From Pollenia angustigena (taxonomy: Eukaryota; Arthropoda; Insecta; Diptera; Polleniidae): a DNA stretch of 64,000 nucleotides. Below are positions 1-10,384 of this stretch, in pieces. Made by a program: the position numbers and the translations under genes. The notes under the pieces were generated by a model, which ran no database searches, had not been told where the DNA came from, and was given only the letters and a program-made list of their open reading frames with translations. The stretch spans positions 103,501,802 through 103,565,801 of the forward strand of contig OV884058.1 of NCBI GenBank assembly GCA_930367215.1, given 5' to 3'. The stretch's first letter is position 1. The number at the start of each line of letters is the position of its first letter.

Positions 1-970
1 CATTTATAGCTTGTTTTGTTTGCAATGTTGTTTTTTATATGTCTGCATAAAATTAGAAGCATAGCTGCATTTTTCAATTTTTTATGAATTTTTAAAAACA
101 AAAATTCCGAAATTTTAATAAAAAAAATATATTTTTTTTTCCAGAAAAAAAATTATGTTTCTAAAACGACTGCGCATATAAGAAAAACGTTTTACCTTTC
201 TTAAAGTAAATTTTATTGCGTAATTTCGGTTTTTTTTTAATTTTTCAATAAGCTAAAGCGTTTTTGAGTTGCGCGAACATATGTTAATCTATCTATTCAA
301 TATATAATTTCTTAGTATGCCAGGATGTTTGCATGTATGTCTAATTCTTTCCGCAACTTTCTGAAGCCATCTGATGACATAGGAAGCTGAAATTTGGCAC
401 ACTTGAAGTACTTTCTCTGCGGAAGATCGTAACGAAGCCATATTTTTGATTTTCGGCTTTTCAACTAGTATAACTATAAAGATCTGATAGAAAAGATGTT
501 TTTTTTATAATATGGGGAACTTTGGGCCCCACCCGGCACGGCTAGGCACTGTCGGATTGACCTGAAAAATTAGATCATGATTTCTTACACCAAACCTCAT
601 ATTTTAAGCAGCGCAAACAATTAAATTAAAAAAAAAAAAAAAAATCCCATACAAGATGCGACCAGTCTAATGGACATATCTAACAAAAAATATAATTTTA
701 ATGAGAAGCAAGATCAATTTTATTTTTTAGCCCTTCGTGGTACACATGAGTCTGGCCAAACCTTTTTTCAATGTGCATAGAAAATCAAAACATGCTTCAG
801 CCGGAGGATAAAACACGAAAATAATATATGTTCTGTGGCTTTTGTTGTTTCTACACACAACAAGCAAATCGTTTTTTTACAACTTGTGTGGTGTTGTTGT
901 AATTGTACAACAAACCTTGAAGAACACACGCGTATGCGCGCATATAAAATGCAATGCTGACATATGAGAC
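1..970. other. AT-rich unassigned sequence
   Basis: No convincing gene or complete element is visible. Poly-A and poly-T runs are frequent. The segment around 215-290 (TTGCG.AATTTCGG, then CAATAA.CTAAA, then TTGAGTT.CGCGAA) resembles 49809-49880, so it is part of a dispersed repeat rather than unique DNA. Confidence 0.5.
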
Positions 971-973
971 TAA

Positions 974-1214
974 AGGCCCAACCATAATGTGCTTAAGTTG
1001 GCTTAAGCAAATGTGCGAATACATGTAAATTATATGAGGCAAACCATATTGAACTTAAGGAAACTTTTTGCTAAGTTTAATGAAACTTTTTGCTTAAGCA
1101 AGGTGCGAATCAAATCACACTTTCCGTACGAAATCAAAAGTTTTTTTTATTTTGTTTTTGTTTTCTTAGGTACATTGGATAGACTTTTTGACTATGTATA
1201 TTTTGGTTGAGCCT
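974..1214. mobile_element. PIF/Harbinger-like MITE, family A copy 1
   Basis: The 241-bp unit starts AGGCCCAACCATAATGTGC and ends with a decayed inverted copy (TTTTGGTTGAGCCT). It is flanked by TAA at 971-973 and 1215-1217, a 3-bp TWA duplication as expected for PIF/Harbinger elements. A second copy lies at 45221-45463 and shares the interior as well (for example CATATTGAACTTA.GGAAAC). It has no coding capacity. Confidence 0.75.
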
Positions 1215-1469
1215 TAATACGTTATATGAGATTATAACGCTCACTTTGTAATTTTACTCTCAGAGTGGCACTACCAACGAAAAGTTCCATTTTATTTTTT
1301 ACTTGATTGAAGAATTTTATACATATTTTAAGAAATTTAGGGATTGATTTTCAAAAGTTATCCCATTAAGGATTGATTTGAGTACGTTTTAGTGTTATTC
1401 GTACTTGAAATTTTGAGTACGACTAGTACTTAAAGTAAGTATAAAAAACATAATTTATCCCGAGTGTTA

Positions 1470-1634
1470 AGCCTAGAGTACACGGAATGTAAAAAAGCAT
1501 ATGCGCATGTGATTCTGACGTAATTTTGTCGTCATCACACAACACAAACTTGCTATTGTGGCTTTGTAATGACGTCAAAATTACGTCAGAATCACATGCG
1601 CATATGGCTTTTTACATTCCGTGTACTATAGGCT
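1470..1634. mobile_element. Palindromic MITE with TTA target duplication
   Basis: Two arms of about 65 bp are nearly perfect inverted repeats (start AGCCTAGAGTACACGGAATG, end CATTCCGTGTACTATAGGCT) separated by about 30 bp. TTA flanks both ends (1467-1469 and 1635-1637), which points to a PIF/Harbinger-type non-autonomous element. The long stem would make a stable hairpin in RNA or single-stranded DNA. Confidence 0.8.
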
Positions 1635-1729
1635 TTATTCTTTCTGGGAACTAAACTGTAGAAAAGACTGTAAACAAGACTATAGAAAAATACTACAGAC
1701 ATGACTATGGATACGAATAATAAAACACA

Positions 1730-1948
1730 TTTTTCGATATGATCAGCAAAACTATTTTTAACAAAAAATATGTAAACATATTATGGTTACTTAAACCAAA
1801 TTATTTTCTCCTGATATGGTTATGTTATGGTTAAATTAGTTCTTCATCAAGAAGCGACAACCATATTACGGGTGCCTCCGAACATGCTATGGTCGATAAT
1901 AGAAATAAAATGTTAACCACTAATAATAGAGGATGGCCGAACCCAAAT
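1730..1948. repeat. Foldback family copy, left part (interrupted)
   Basis: This is diverged but clearly related to the foldback element at 3060-3548: it shares GATCAGC.AAAACTAT, AACATATTATGGTTA, CTTCAT.AAGAAGC and GGTGCCTCCGAACATG. It continues at 2572-2835 after the deleted Tc1/mariner copy at 1949-2571, so that copy inserted into it. Confidence 0.6.
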
Positions 1949-2571
1949 GCACGATCTTAATTGTAAGTCAAACCTTAACGTCAAGTTTTTTGCCCAACTT
2001 AATTTGACATTTCTTTGTTGCAGTGTTTGACAAATTCATTCACGAAGATGTACACAATTGAATTCCGCGTTAAGATTGTTGAAGCCTTTTACGAAAATGG
2101 GCGTTCAATTCAAAATGCATTTTGTGCACTTCGTGGTTTTTTTGTTCAGCATAATCGACCAAATGTGTCCACAATCGGGAGAATTGTGCGCAAATTTCAG
2201 TAAGCCGGGTCTGTAGAAATGTGCTAGCGGCGTCATCTTCGAAAATGAGATCTTCTCGATCGTGTGATTTGACACCGTTGGACTTTTTTCTTTGGTGATA
2301 TTTAAAAGAAAAAGTGTACGTCAATAAGCCAAGAACAATTCAAGTGCTAAAAAATGAGATAATTCGGCACATTCACGACATTGAACCTCAATTATCTCGT
2401 AGAGTCATTGAAAATATGGAACATCGAATATAGGCATGCCACCGAAACCGTGGCGAGCATTTGGCCGATATTTTGTTTCACACATAATGGTCATAGATCC
2501 TTCTATAATAATAAAAAAATATTAAGATAATTTCTGAAAACTATTTCCTTTATTTACAATTATCATCGTGC
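1949..2571 (+). mobile_element. Internally deleted Tc1/mariner-superfamily element
   Basis: This unit of about 623 bp has imperfect terminal inverted repeats of about 18 bp (GCACGATCTTAATTGTAA at the left, TTACAATTATCATCGTGC at the right). It encodes the two ends of a DUF4817-type transposase with the middle missing. It lies inside a copy of the palindromic foldback family. Its ends differ from those of the element at 42268-43536, so it is a separate subfamily. Confidence 0.75.
2048..2487 (+). pseudogene. Deleted Tc1/mariner transposase (ends only)
   Basis: The start ATG at 2048 opens an N-terminal helix-turn-helix region (MYTIEFRVKIVEAFYENGRS through RIVRKFQ) that aligns with residues 2-52 of the transposase at 42363. 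A stop follows immediately at 2201-2203. After a short bridge at about 2215-2255 the reading resumes at the third catalytic Asp, CDLTPLDFFLW, and runs to ADILFHT and a stop at 2485. About 230 residues are missing, including the first two catalytic aspartates. The C-terminal part also has Trp-to-stop changes. It cannot encode an active enzyme but could have been mobilised in trans through its ends. Confidence 0.85.
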
Positions 2572-2835
2572 GCTTTAGCTGGACCTGTAGTATAGTTGAT
2601 TTTCAACCATAAAATTTAGTTCTTGAAAAAAAGAAAAATGTTGTTGTTAATTGAATAAATTAAAATTGTTAATACGGTATTCATAAAAATATTTTAAATT
2701 TAATAAAGGTTTACAAAACTATTTTTCTATGAAAGTTATCCTTAACCCTTTGTTAAATTGAATAGTCATTTATAAATACGGGGGTTAGTGTTTAACAAAT
2801 TAATGTTATTATCAAACATAACATGTTCAGGCGCA
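2572..2835. repeat. Foldback family copy, right part
   Basis: This continues the element broken by the insertion at 1949-2571. TTGATTTTCAACCAT and GTTGTTAATT near the start match GGTTTTCAACCATG and ATTGTTAATT in the centre of 3060-3548. It is diverged and the outer end is unclear. Confidence 0.45.
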
Positions 2836-2840
2836 TTCAA

Positions 2841-3029
2841 ATGGAAAATTATGCTCCGCCCCGTAGGGTATACAATGAGGAACCCATTAGTGAGCAACGT
2901 TGAAAAGTGCGACCCAATATCCGATTGAACGACTAGGTGCAATAAAACCTAACAGCCCTTGGTGTCTCCAACTGGCGCCAGCATGCAGAAGACAGAAATA
3001 GCTGGCGTTCTATTTTGCCGATTCGGTAA
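2841..3029 (+). pseudogene. 3' end of a non-LTR retrotransposon ORF
   Basis: One frame of 63 codons reads as the C-terminus of an endonuclease-reverse transcriptase polyprotein: PPRRVYNEEPI, then a decayed RGRP-like part, then LTALGVSNWR, then HAEDRNSWRSIL and a stop. Known proteins of this type end in the same order (arginine-rich GRP segment, LGV.NWR, A.DR..WR). Three in-frame stops interrupt it, two of them plausibly at former Arg or Trp codons. Nothing of the upstream reverse transcriptase is present, as expected for a 5'-truncated copy. The clade is uncertain. Family recognition is from memory of the motif order. Confidence 0.6.
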
Positions 3030-3059
3030 CTATAGTTCTCACAGGTACCTGCAGTGTAT

Positions 3060-3548
3060 CTACACCCAGAGGAAAAACATGATTAAATGTGATCACCTCC
3101 AACAAAACTATGGTTAAAGGAAATTTTAAACATATTATGTTTAATTTAACCATATTATCGTCATCGGCAACCAAATTATGGTTAAACTAGTCCTTCATTA
3201 AAAAGCCACAACCATACTATGGTTGCCTCCGAACATGTTATGGTTTAAAATAACTAAAATATGTTTAACAATTATAAAAGCATGGTTGGTTTTCAACCAT
3301 GTTGCTCTTGGAAAAGAGGAAAATACTATGTATTGTTAATTTAAAAACAAACTATTGTCATATTTAACCATAACTTGTTTATAGGCAAGCATAATATGAT
3401 TGTGGTTTCTTGATGGAGCGCTAATTCAACCATAATATGGTTGTCGCTGACAATAATGTGGTTAAATTAATCATATGTTTAAAATTACCTTTAATAATAG
3501 TTTTTTTGGAGCTGACCATATTTTAACATGTTTTTTCTCTGCGTGTAG
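3060..3548. mobile_element. Foldback (palindromic) element, best copy
   Basis: Almost the whole 489 bp is palindromic. The ends are CTACACCCAGAGG and CTCTGCGTGTAG. The arms of about 190 bp carry matching blocks such as AATTTTAAACATAT, TTTAACCA.ATTAT.GTCA and ACCA.ATTATGGTT. The centre reads CATGGTTGGTTTTCAACCATG. It is repeatedly made of ACCATAATATGGT-like short palindromes. No coding capacity. Related pieces lie at 1730-1948, 2572-2835 and 48000-48110. Confidence 0.75.
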
Positions 3549-4760
3549 TTAGAACATGTCGTATTTAGATCTGACCGATTCTCCAGAATCCGAACCAGGC
3601 TGAAAATGTCCTGGGAAGCATTACCATTACCTTACCATTAGCATAATTATCATTTATCACAAACGTTAACTTATTCTTACTGTATGCAGAGGCAACTTTC
3701 AAAGTAGAACAAATTAGATTGCATTCTTATAAAATAAACAGTGGAAAGGCCGAAAAGGGGAAAATCTACCCAACGAAGTTATACCAATTGGCAGTTCCGG
3801 AGGGCTCTCGGAAGTAAAGAGAGTGTGGTTAAGTACGTAGGCGCACTTGTGAACCAAAGTAGCTTTTCAACACAGGGTAAATACATCTTTTGAAGATGCC
3901 ACAGCTCGAGCGCAAAAAAGAGTTTAGATTTTAGAAAACGCTACCTATACACAAGACTACAGTTCCTATCTATATACTTAACTACGTTTGAAATAATAGA
4001 CTAGCCTTTAGTTGAGTCTACATTTGTAAAGTTTTTATAAATGTTGCCTAAATAATCTAATTTAAATAAATTTTTCAAATCTATTTATATTTTTTCCACG
4101 TCCATATTTTTCTCACTATGCCATAATTCTCGATTGGACATTAACACGCAATTATATTGAGCATAATTCAAAAAAAAAAATTTACCAAATAAATATTTAA
4201 GGTAAAAACTACTGCAACTGTTGCTAAGATTGTTGCAATAGCTTTTCAATTATGATCAACACGACATCAATTGTTGCCAAAAGCTGTTATTAACAAAATC
4301 AATTCTATTCCAAGCCATTTCATAAGGAAACTTAATACTTTAAAGGTAAAACTCCAAAGACAACCAGCAAAACATTTTATTTAGTTTATGGTAACAAATA
4401 AACCGGGAATAAAGATACAAATAGATAGAGATACGTTACCATAAACACATACTTCAAACTACGAATAACTTACAACAATGTACGACTATACAGATGTTTT
4501 ATGCCCTCCACTCTCGCCAGCTCTCTTCAAACTGGGTTTAGCGAAAAGCGATATGGATAAATACCAACAACTGTGATTATTTACAATCTTAATGATTAAA
4601 GAAATTTACACTACATTTTGTCAAAATATAGTTGAACAGTGATATGGAGGGGGTCTGACGTGTGCGAGGGTGGCTTAAAATTTTTAATAATTTATTGGAA
4701 AGGGAAAATCAAAATTTATTTTAAATCGCTAGAAATCAGTTTTTTACTTTTAGCACATCT
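3549..4760. other. Unassigned sequence
   Basis: No open frame with recognisable content, no clear inverted or tandem repeats. Ordinary AT-rich fly intergenic DNA as far as can be seen. Confidence 0.4.
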
Positions 4761-4762
4761 AG

Positions 4763-4902
4763 TGCCCGGGCAGGCTAGCTGGTAGTGAGCTAGTCTATCA
4801 GCGCCGGGGTTGCGGGTTCGATTCCCGCCAGAGACTCTGGTTTCTTTCCTGCATACAAGTGAAGATCTTCGCGGGAATAGCTTAGGAAATTTAAAAAAAA
4901 CA
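4763..4902 (+). repeat. tRNA-derived SINE-like unit
   Basis: The 5' part resembles a tRNA: an A-box-like TAGCTGGTAGTG with a D-arm stem CTAGC/GCTAG, then a perfect B box GGTTCGATTCC inside a 5-bp T-stem (GCGGG/CCCGC). The anticodon arm does not fold and no acceptor stem closes, so it is not a working tRNA gene. A non-tRNA body of about 65 bp follows and ends in an A-rich tail (TTTAAAAAAAA). This is the layout of a Pol III-transcribed SINE. No target duplication could be identified. Confidence 0.45.
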
Positions 4903-4905
4903 GAA

Positions 4906-5719
4906 TGCGTCGTTTATTTAATTACTAAACAAAACATTTTTACTACCCTCGTTTCCCAGCTCTATCACTAACTTCAAATTAAAGCCCAACAACAACATTG
5001 TTGTTTGTACTTATTTGAAATTTAGTGGGCGTCTATATTTCATGTTCATGTCCATATCCATGTGTCCAAGTGTTCGCCATTCCAATGATCTGCACAGTTT
5101 TATTCGCACAGTCTCGTGTCCTAAACAATAAATATTATTTATGAATGTCTGGATAAAAAGTTTTTTTCTAAAATAACTTTATAGTGTTACTTTTATTTGC
5201 CCCTTCTTGCCTACATTTTCACCTCTCTCTCTCACATTCATCCACACGATCATCAACTTTAAACTGGAAAGTTTTACGATCTGTTTATGTTGAACTACTG
5301 AGTTTTGAGCTGATTTTAGTTTGTAGACGACTGCTGCGGCTGCTGTTTATACGCAATTTGCAACACATTTGGCCATTTAGTTTTATGATTTTATATTAAA
5401 TTTATGACAACATTGTGTTGTTGCAATTTAATGTTGCTATTGTGGCAAGCAACGGATAGGAAACATGCAATTTTTATGTTATTTAGCACTCACTATAGTG
5501 TTCATAAAAAAGGATATATTGGCGGTTATTGGAAAATTGTGTAATTCACACTTTGAAGCCTTTTTGCTTATGAATTCTTTTGAACATTTTTTTAAAATGG
5601 TTATGTAATTAAGAATTTGAACACCGGCTATTAATTGAATTGTGATGTTAAAAAAAAAGAACACAACACTTTTTCAAGGAAAATTTAAAAATTAGCCTTT
5701 TTATAGAAGAGTTTACATA
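4906..5719. other. Unassigned sequence
   Basis: Contains the short palindrome AACAACATTGTTGTT near 4990 but nothing that can be assigned to a gene or element. Confidence 0.4.
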
Positions 5720-6019
5720 GAGGGAGTTTACACGGTGTCTTTCCAGACATGTCTGTTTTTGACATTCTCTTTTGAACATGCTTCCAAAAACCTATTGTCT
5801 TTTCACGATGTCTTTCCAAACATGTCTGTTTTCATGTATAATGGTCTAATATACATATACATACATACAAATTAAAAACATGAAAATTCATATAAACAAA
5901 CATGAAAACTCATTTCATGTCTGTTTGGCAACCCCTCTTTCTTCTCTACCCCGATCGCCTACAAACAAAACAAACGTGTTTGTTAGACATGTCTGAATAG
6001 ACACCGTGTAAACTCCCTC
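5720..6019. mobile_element. 300-bp MITE with 21-bp perfect inverted ends
   Basis: Terminal inverted repeats begin GAGGGAGTTTACACGGTGTC and are perfect over 21 bp. Inside, ACATGTCTG recurs near both ends and an imperfect tandem copy of the left end lies at about 5805-5835 (CGATGTCTTTCCAAACATGT). ATA flanks both sides, so a 3-bp target duplication is possible. No coding capacity; superfamily not certain. Confidence 0.75.
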
Positions 6020-6119
6020 ATAATTTCGAATTTCATTTTATAAAAAATTTTATAGATATTGAAATGTTTTTTTTTTTATTTTTTGTAATCTAAAAAATGT
6101 TCGACATTGAAAGTATATT

Positions 6120-7680
6120 TAAAATGTTTTGCTATTTTAGGAATTATGCAAACTTTTTAATTGTAATACAAAATTTTGCAATACTTTCGCCATTTTTGAA
6201 ATAAAATGTTAAACACTTTTACCCCTTTTATAGGAACTTTTGGTAAATTGTTGTGTATTTACAGAAATATGGTCCAAACTCTTGGCAGTCTATAGGAAAC
6301 TGTAATTTTTTAGCAAACTTGACAAAATGTTACATTTTTTAAAAAATATTTGGAAAATTTTTGTTTTTTTTTTTTTTGTTTTAGTAAAATTGGAAAAAAG
6401 TTGCCTTTTTTTAAAAAATTTTGAGAAAATTTGAAAAAATACAACCTTTTTTTTTAGAAAATTTGGAAAAATGTTGACTTTTTTAGAAAATTTTGTAAAA
6501 TGTTGACTTTTCTAAAAAATTCGGAAAAATGTTACCTTTTAGACACCTTGGAAAAATGTTACCTTTTTTATAATATATTTGCAAAATGTTGCCAATTTAA
6601 AAGAAAAAAAATTTGGAAACATGTTGCCTTCTTAAAAAAATTGAAAAAAATTATACCTTTTTTATGGCATTATGGAAGATTTTGTATTCTGTTTACAATT
6701 TAAAAAAAAAGTCGCAAAATTTTTCGATATTTTTTTCTCAAAATTTTATTTTGCGAAATTTGGCCAATGTTTGTTTTTATTTCTAGAAAAGTTTGCAAAT
6801 GTTGCTTTTTTAAAAATATTGGGGAAAATGTTGCCTTTTTGAGAAAATTTTTACAAAAAAAAATGTTACAATAATTAGTATTGTAATTATTTTGTTGAAC
6901 TATTTATGGTTTTTTAATCCAAATTTTTTAATATTTAAATTAGGCCTAAAAATGTTACCTTTTAGAAAAATGTTATATTGGTTTAGAAAATTTGTAAGCA
7001 TGTTGCCTTTTTTTTTTAGAAAATTTGGAAATGTGTTACCTTTTTTTTAAGAAAAATTTAACATTTTTTTATGGCATTATGCAAGATTTTGCAATTAGTT
7101 TAGAAATTTAAGCAACATTTTACCATTTGCTTAGAAAAATTAGAAATTTCTTTTTTTGTTTTTGCAAATTGTTGTAAGTTTTTATGAAACTTGCAAAATG
7201 TTGCCTTTACTTTTTAAAAGAAATTTAAAAACTTTTTGTAATATTTTCGTGTCTGAGATATTTTGAAAATTTTTTCTTTTTATAGATAATTTTCTAAAAA
7301 TTAACACTTTTATGAGAAAAAATCGGAAAGTTTTACTTTTCATAAATAATTTTTTTATTTGGAATTGATAAAAAATTTCGTTAAAATTTTACCTTTTATA
7401 GGATTCTTTTTTAAATTTTCGTTTTTTTTTCTAAAAATTTTACTCTTGTTAAGAAATTTTTTGAAAGTTGAAGGTAAATTTTCAAACATTTTACTGTTTA
7501 TGGAACATTTTTTTCAATAAATTGTACAAAATTTTTATATTTTATAAAATTTTTCAAGAATTTACTAAAGTTTGTGAAAAATTTTACTTTTTAATAAGCA
7601 TTTTTTTAAAAATTTTAAATTTTTATACAAAAAATGTGAAAACAAAATAAAAAAATTTACTTTGGACTTCAAGAAGAATT
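6120..7680. repeat. Degenerate AT-rich tandem repeat (about 30-bp motif)
   Basis: A loose motif of the form TTTTTAGAAAATTTGGAAAAATGTTGCC recurs dozens of times with indels (for example GAAAAATGTTGCC, GAAAAATGTTACC, GCAAAATGTTGCC). The decay is strong and no unit is intact. Short open frames here are products of the low complexity. Confidence 0.65.
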
Positions 7681-7898
7681 TTTGACAAAAGTACGAAAAA
7701 AACAGAAATAAGGAAAAGCATGTTAAATCAATAAAAATGGATAAACATTCAAAGCAAAATTCGATCTACCAAAGGTTTAATACAATTTGGTTTAAATATT
7801 GATGTTTGACTATTGACTGCCAGCAGTCGTCGATGGCTGTGAGTGTTAAACGGCCAATCCCTCTGAAGAGAATGAGTGGTTGCAATCGAAACATGTAA

Positions 7899-8263
7899 TA
7901 GGCTTTTTACACTTGCTCACATCTTACATCTTATCGCAAAGATGATAACATCTTCCCATAAGAATTGTACAGGGCTTAAAATCAACATCTTTCTTCATCT
8001 TTAAAGGATGTTCCTATCTCATGTTGTTTCATTCAACATCTAGAAAAAACAAATAATTTGTTAAAAAGTATATACCATCACTAGAAAAAAATACAAAAGA
8101 GCAGGACAGCAATATCATTTATTTAGTTTTTATTCGCTCTTACACGTGAAAATAAATATTTTTATGATGAAAGATGAAAAATGTTACAAATGTAAACAAG
8201 TTTTTTTCATTTTTAACATCTTCCACGCATTCCTCTAAGATGTGATCAAGTGTAAAAAGTCTA
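7899..8263. mobile_element. PIF/Harbinger-like MITE with TAA duplication
   Basis: The ends are inverted repeats of about 27 bp (TAGGCTTTTTACACTTGCTC at the left, the complement of TAGACTTTTTACACTTGATC at the right). TAA flanks both sides (7896-7898 and 8264-8266). The 365-bp interior is rich in CATCTT/AAGATG and has no coding potential. Confidence 0.75.
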
Positions 8264-8339
8264 TAAGGTTAACCTGTCTGTAAAAGAATGGGTTCGAGCC
8301 TAGCTGCAGTCAAGAATGAAAAAAGAAAAAATTATTAAT

Positions 8340-8720
8340 GACAATTTTAATTAATTTTACATTTTTATAAAAATTTTACTTCTCTTTGGAAATTTTTTTC
8401 GAAATATTTACTTTTTTAAAAAAATTATACGTTTGTATAAAAAGTTTACTTTTTTGAAGGATGTTTTCGAAATATTCACTTAAAAAAATCTCCGGAAATT
8501 TGATATTTTGTAGGAATTTTCCATAAAATTTTCCTCGTTTGTGGGAATTTTTCAAAAATTGTATATTTTTTAAAGTTTTTTGAATATGCCACTTTTTAAT
8601 GAACATTTTACGAAAGTTGCACTATGTTGTAGAAATATTTTTTTTAAGTTTAATCCTTAGGAATTTTAGATAAAATTTTTTTTAAATTTACTTTTTACAG
8701 AAAATTTTTTTAAAATTAAA
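8340..8720. repeat. Degenerate AT-rich repeat, second block
   Basis: Same style of decayed short repeats as 6120-7680 (TTTTTA.AAAATTTTACTT and similar), separated from it by the MITE at 7899-8263 and short unique DNA. Likely one former array. Confidence 0.45.
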
Positions 8721-8734
8721 AATCTTTGGAAAAG

Positions 8735-8895
8735 GTTTCCTGATGAGCTGGCCTAAGCAACCAGCGAAATGCGCATAGAAGCTAGCTTTCCCTCAACAAT
8801 AAATCTCAGTGTATTTATCAAATATGACGAATTGGGAATTAAGCACGTCATACAGAAATCTAATTAATAATAAATTTTGTATTCCCAAAAATAAC
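8735..8895. repeat. Dispersed repeat shared with 62600-62765
   Basis: TGGCCTAAGCAACCAG, GAAATGCGCATAG, GGGAATTAAGCACG and ATTTTGTATTCCCAAAAAT occur in the same order here and at 62610-62755. The distal copy lies beside a 45-bp perfect inverted repeat. This copy is diverged. Confidence 0.6.
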
Positions 8896-9318
8896 TTTGA
8901 TAAAAAAATTTGGTTTTAGAAGAATATCGGTAAGGAAATTTTTCTAAGAATTCTTTAAAAGGACAGTTTACAAATGAGGACCCGCGAATCCTGGAGTGTC
9001 CATAATAGAGAATACAAATTTTCTTTTTTAAATTTTGAAATTTTTTAATTTTCAATAATGTAAATAATATAAAAATCGTATTTAGTCAATCTTTTAAAAA
9101 GCATATGGGCATTTCCACCGAAAAGACTTCTTAATGTAACTTAACGCCAGCAAGCAAAAAAGCTTGTATTTTAGGTCCATGTTTAATGGCGTTTTCTTTT
9201 CTGAATAAAATTCTGCATTTATTCTACCTTTTAAATTTTTTAATGTTATTTTCTGAAAAACACGTGTTATTTTAAAAGTGTAAATCGTTCTTTTCTGAGC
9301 ATGAGTGCAGCACTAGAT

Positions 9319-9814
9319 CAAGGCGAATTCAGTACAAGGTGTTGGCAATTTCGAGCCGTAAACACTAACACAAGGCGAATTCAACAAGTTAAACTCGACT
9401 CAAGGCGAATTTAAGAAGGTAAACTCAACTCGTCAGCCGTTCATCAGCTGTTTCCACGGCGAAATAACAAAAAATAGGGAAACGTCAAAATATAATTTTG
9501 TTTATGTTTTGCGCCAAAATAACCGAAAAAATTTCTTAGAAAAACTGCGAATAATTAAAGTGAATTTAATAATTTCTCTTATAACCCAAACAAAATTTTT
9601 ATTTTCTTTTTCAATCAATTTTTGCCTTGTCAGCATTTTTGACAGCCGCCTATTAAATTGCAAAAAAAAATACATGTGGCTTTTTGTAGTTGTAGAGTTG
9701 CACTTACCTTTTTAAATTCGCCTTGCACTAACAATGCAATAAAAAAAAATCTGTTGTTTCTGTTGGCTTTGGATTGTTGTAGTCTTGCCACCACCTGTAA
9801 TTGAATTTATCTTG
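9319..9814. mobile_element. Older hAT-like miniature element, interrupted by a relative
   Basis: The ends are imperfect inverted repeats (CAAGGCGAATTCAGTACAAG and the complement of CAAGATAAATTCAATTACAG). The same family is present at 62925-63128, where the interior (TTTCGAGC, CACTAACA, TGTTGTTTCTGTTG, ACCACCTGTA) is uninterrupted. Here a second element of the family sits in the middle at 9371-9725. Confidence 0.65.
9371..9725. mobile_element. Younger hAT-like miniature element with 8-bp duplication
   Basis: It starts CAAGGCGAATT and ends AATTCGCCTTG. The 8-bp sequence CACTAACA flanks it exactly on both sides (9363-9370 and 9726-9733), and a single CACTAACA stands at the matching place in the relative at 63040-63047. 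An 8-bp duplication with ends beginning CA fits the hAT superfamily. The left end is duplicated: a second CAAGGCGAATTTAAGAAGG at 9401 pairs over about 30 bp with the right end. No transposase. Confidence 0.8.
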
Positions 9815-10012
9815 CGCTTATTGTACTTTATTGTTTAATGCCGAAATTTGTGTTCTTTCGTAAACGTAAAATATGAAAGAAACACTTCTTAAAAGTTAGG
9901 GGAGCATTTAAAAATGTTGCCAAGTCACATGTAACACTTATGCAACACTTTTTTTTAGAAAAGAAAACGCCATAAGTGTAGAGCTAGTTGCGCTTCACAC
10001 CAAAAAACAATA

Positions 10013-10382
10013 ATACATATCTGTGGCATTTTGACAAAACATCTTAAGTCTTAAAGGTTTAAAAAAAAACTCGGGGATAAAATCATTTTTATCAAATAAT
10101 AAAAAAACCAAATTCTATTAAAATTTCGTTTTTCAATTCAAATCAATTCTTTCTTAATAATAATATTTGTACAAAGTCCAATGTAAATACAATATTTATG
10201 TTTTAAATGTACTCAAAAATAGTATTTTGTTAACCTAATACAAAAAAGAAATAAATAACAGTTGAGATCCAGAGGAACATTTTCAAAATTTAAACAAAAA
10301 ATTTTTTTGAATGATTAACAACATTTTCTTAATTTTTAAAATTTTACTTATGAAGTTTTGTCAAAATGCCACAGATATGTAT
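10013..10382. repeat. Element bounded by a 28-bp perfect inverted repeat
   Basis: ATACATATCTGTGGCATTTT... at 10013-10040 is the exact complement of 10355-10382. The interior is AT-rich with no coding content. The outer ends (CACACCAA near 9996 and TTGGTGT near 10415) also pair loosely, so the element may be slightly longer. No target duplication recognised. Confidence 0.6.
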
Positions 10383-10384
10383 TA

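Noticed and set aside
8270..8320. B-box-like GGGTTCGAGCC
   Set aside because: Isolated motif; flanks do not form a T-stem and there is no tRNA-like 5' half.
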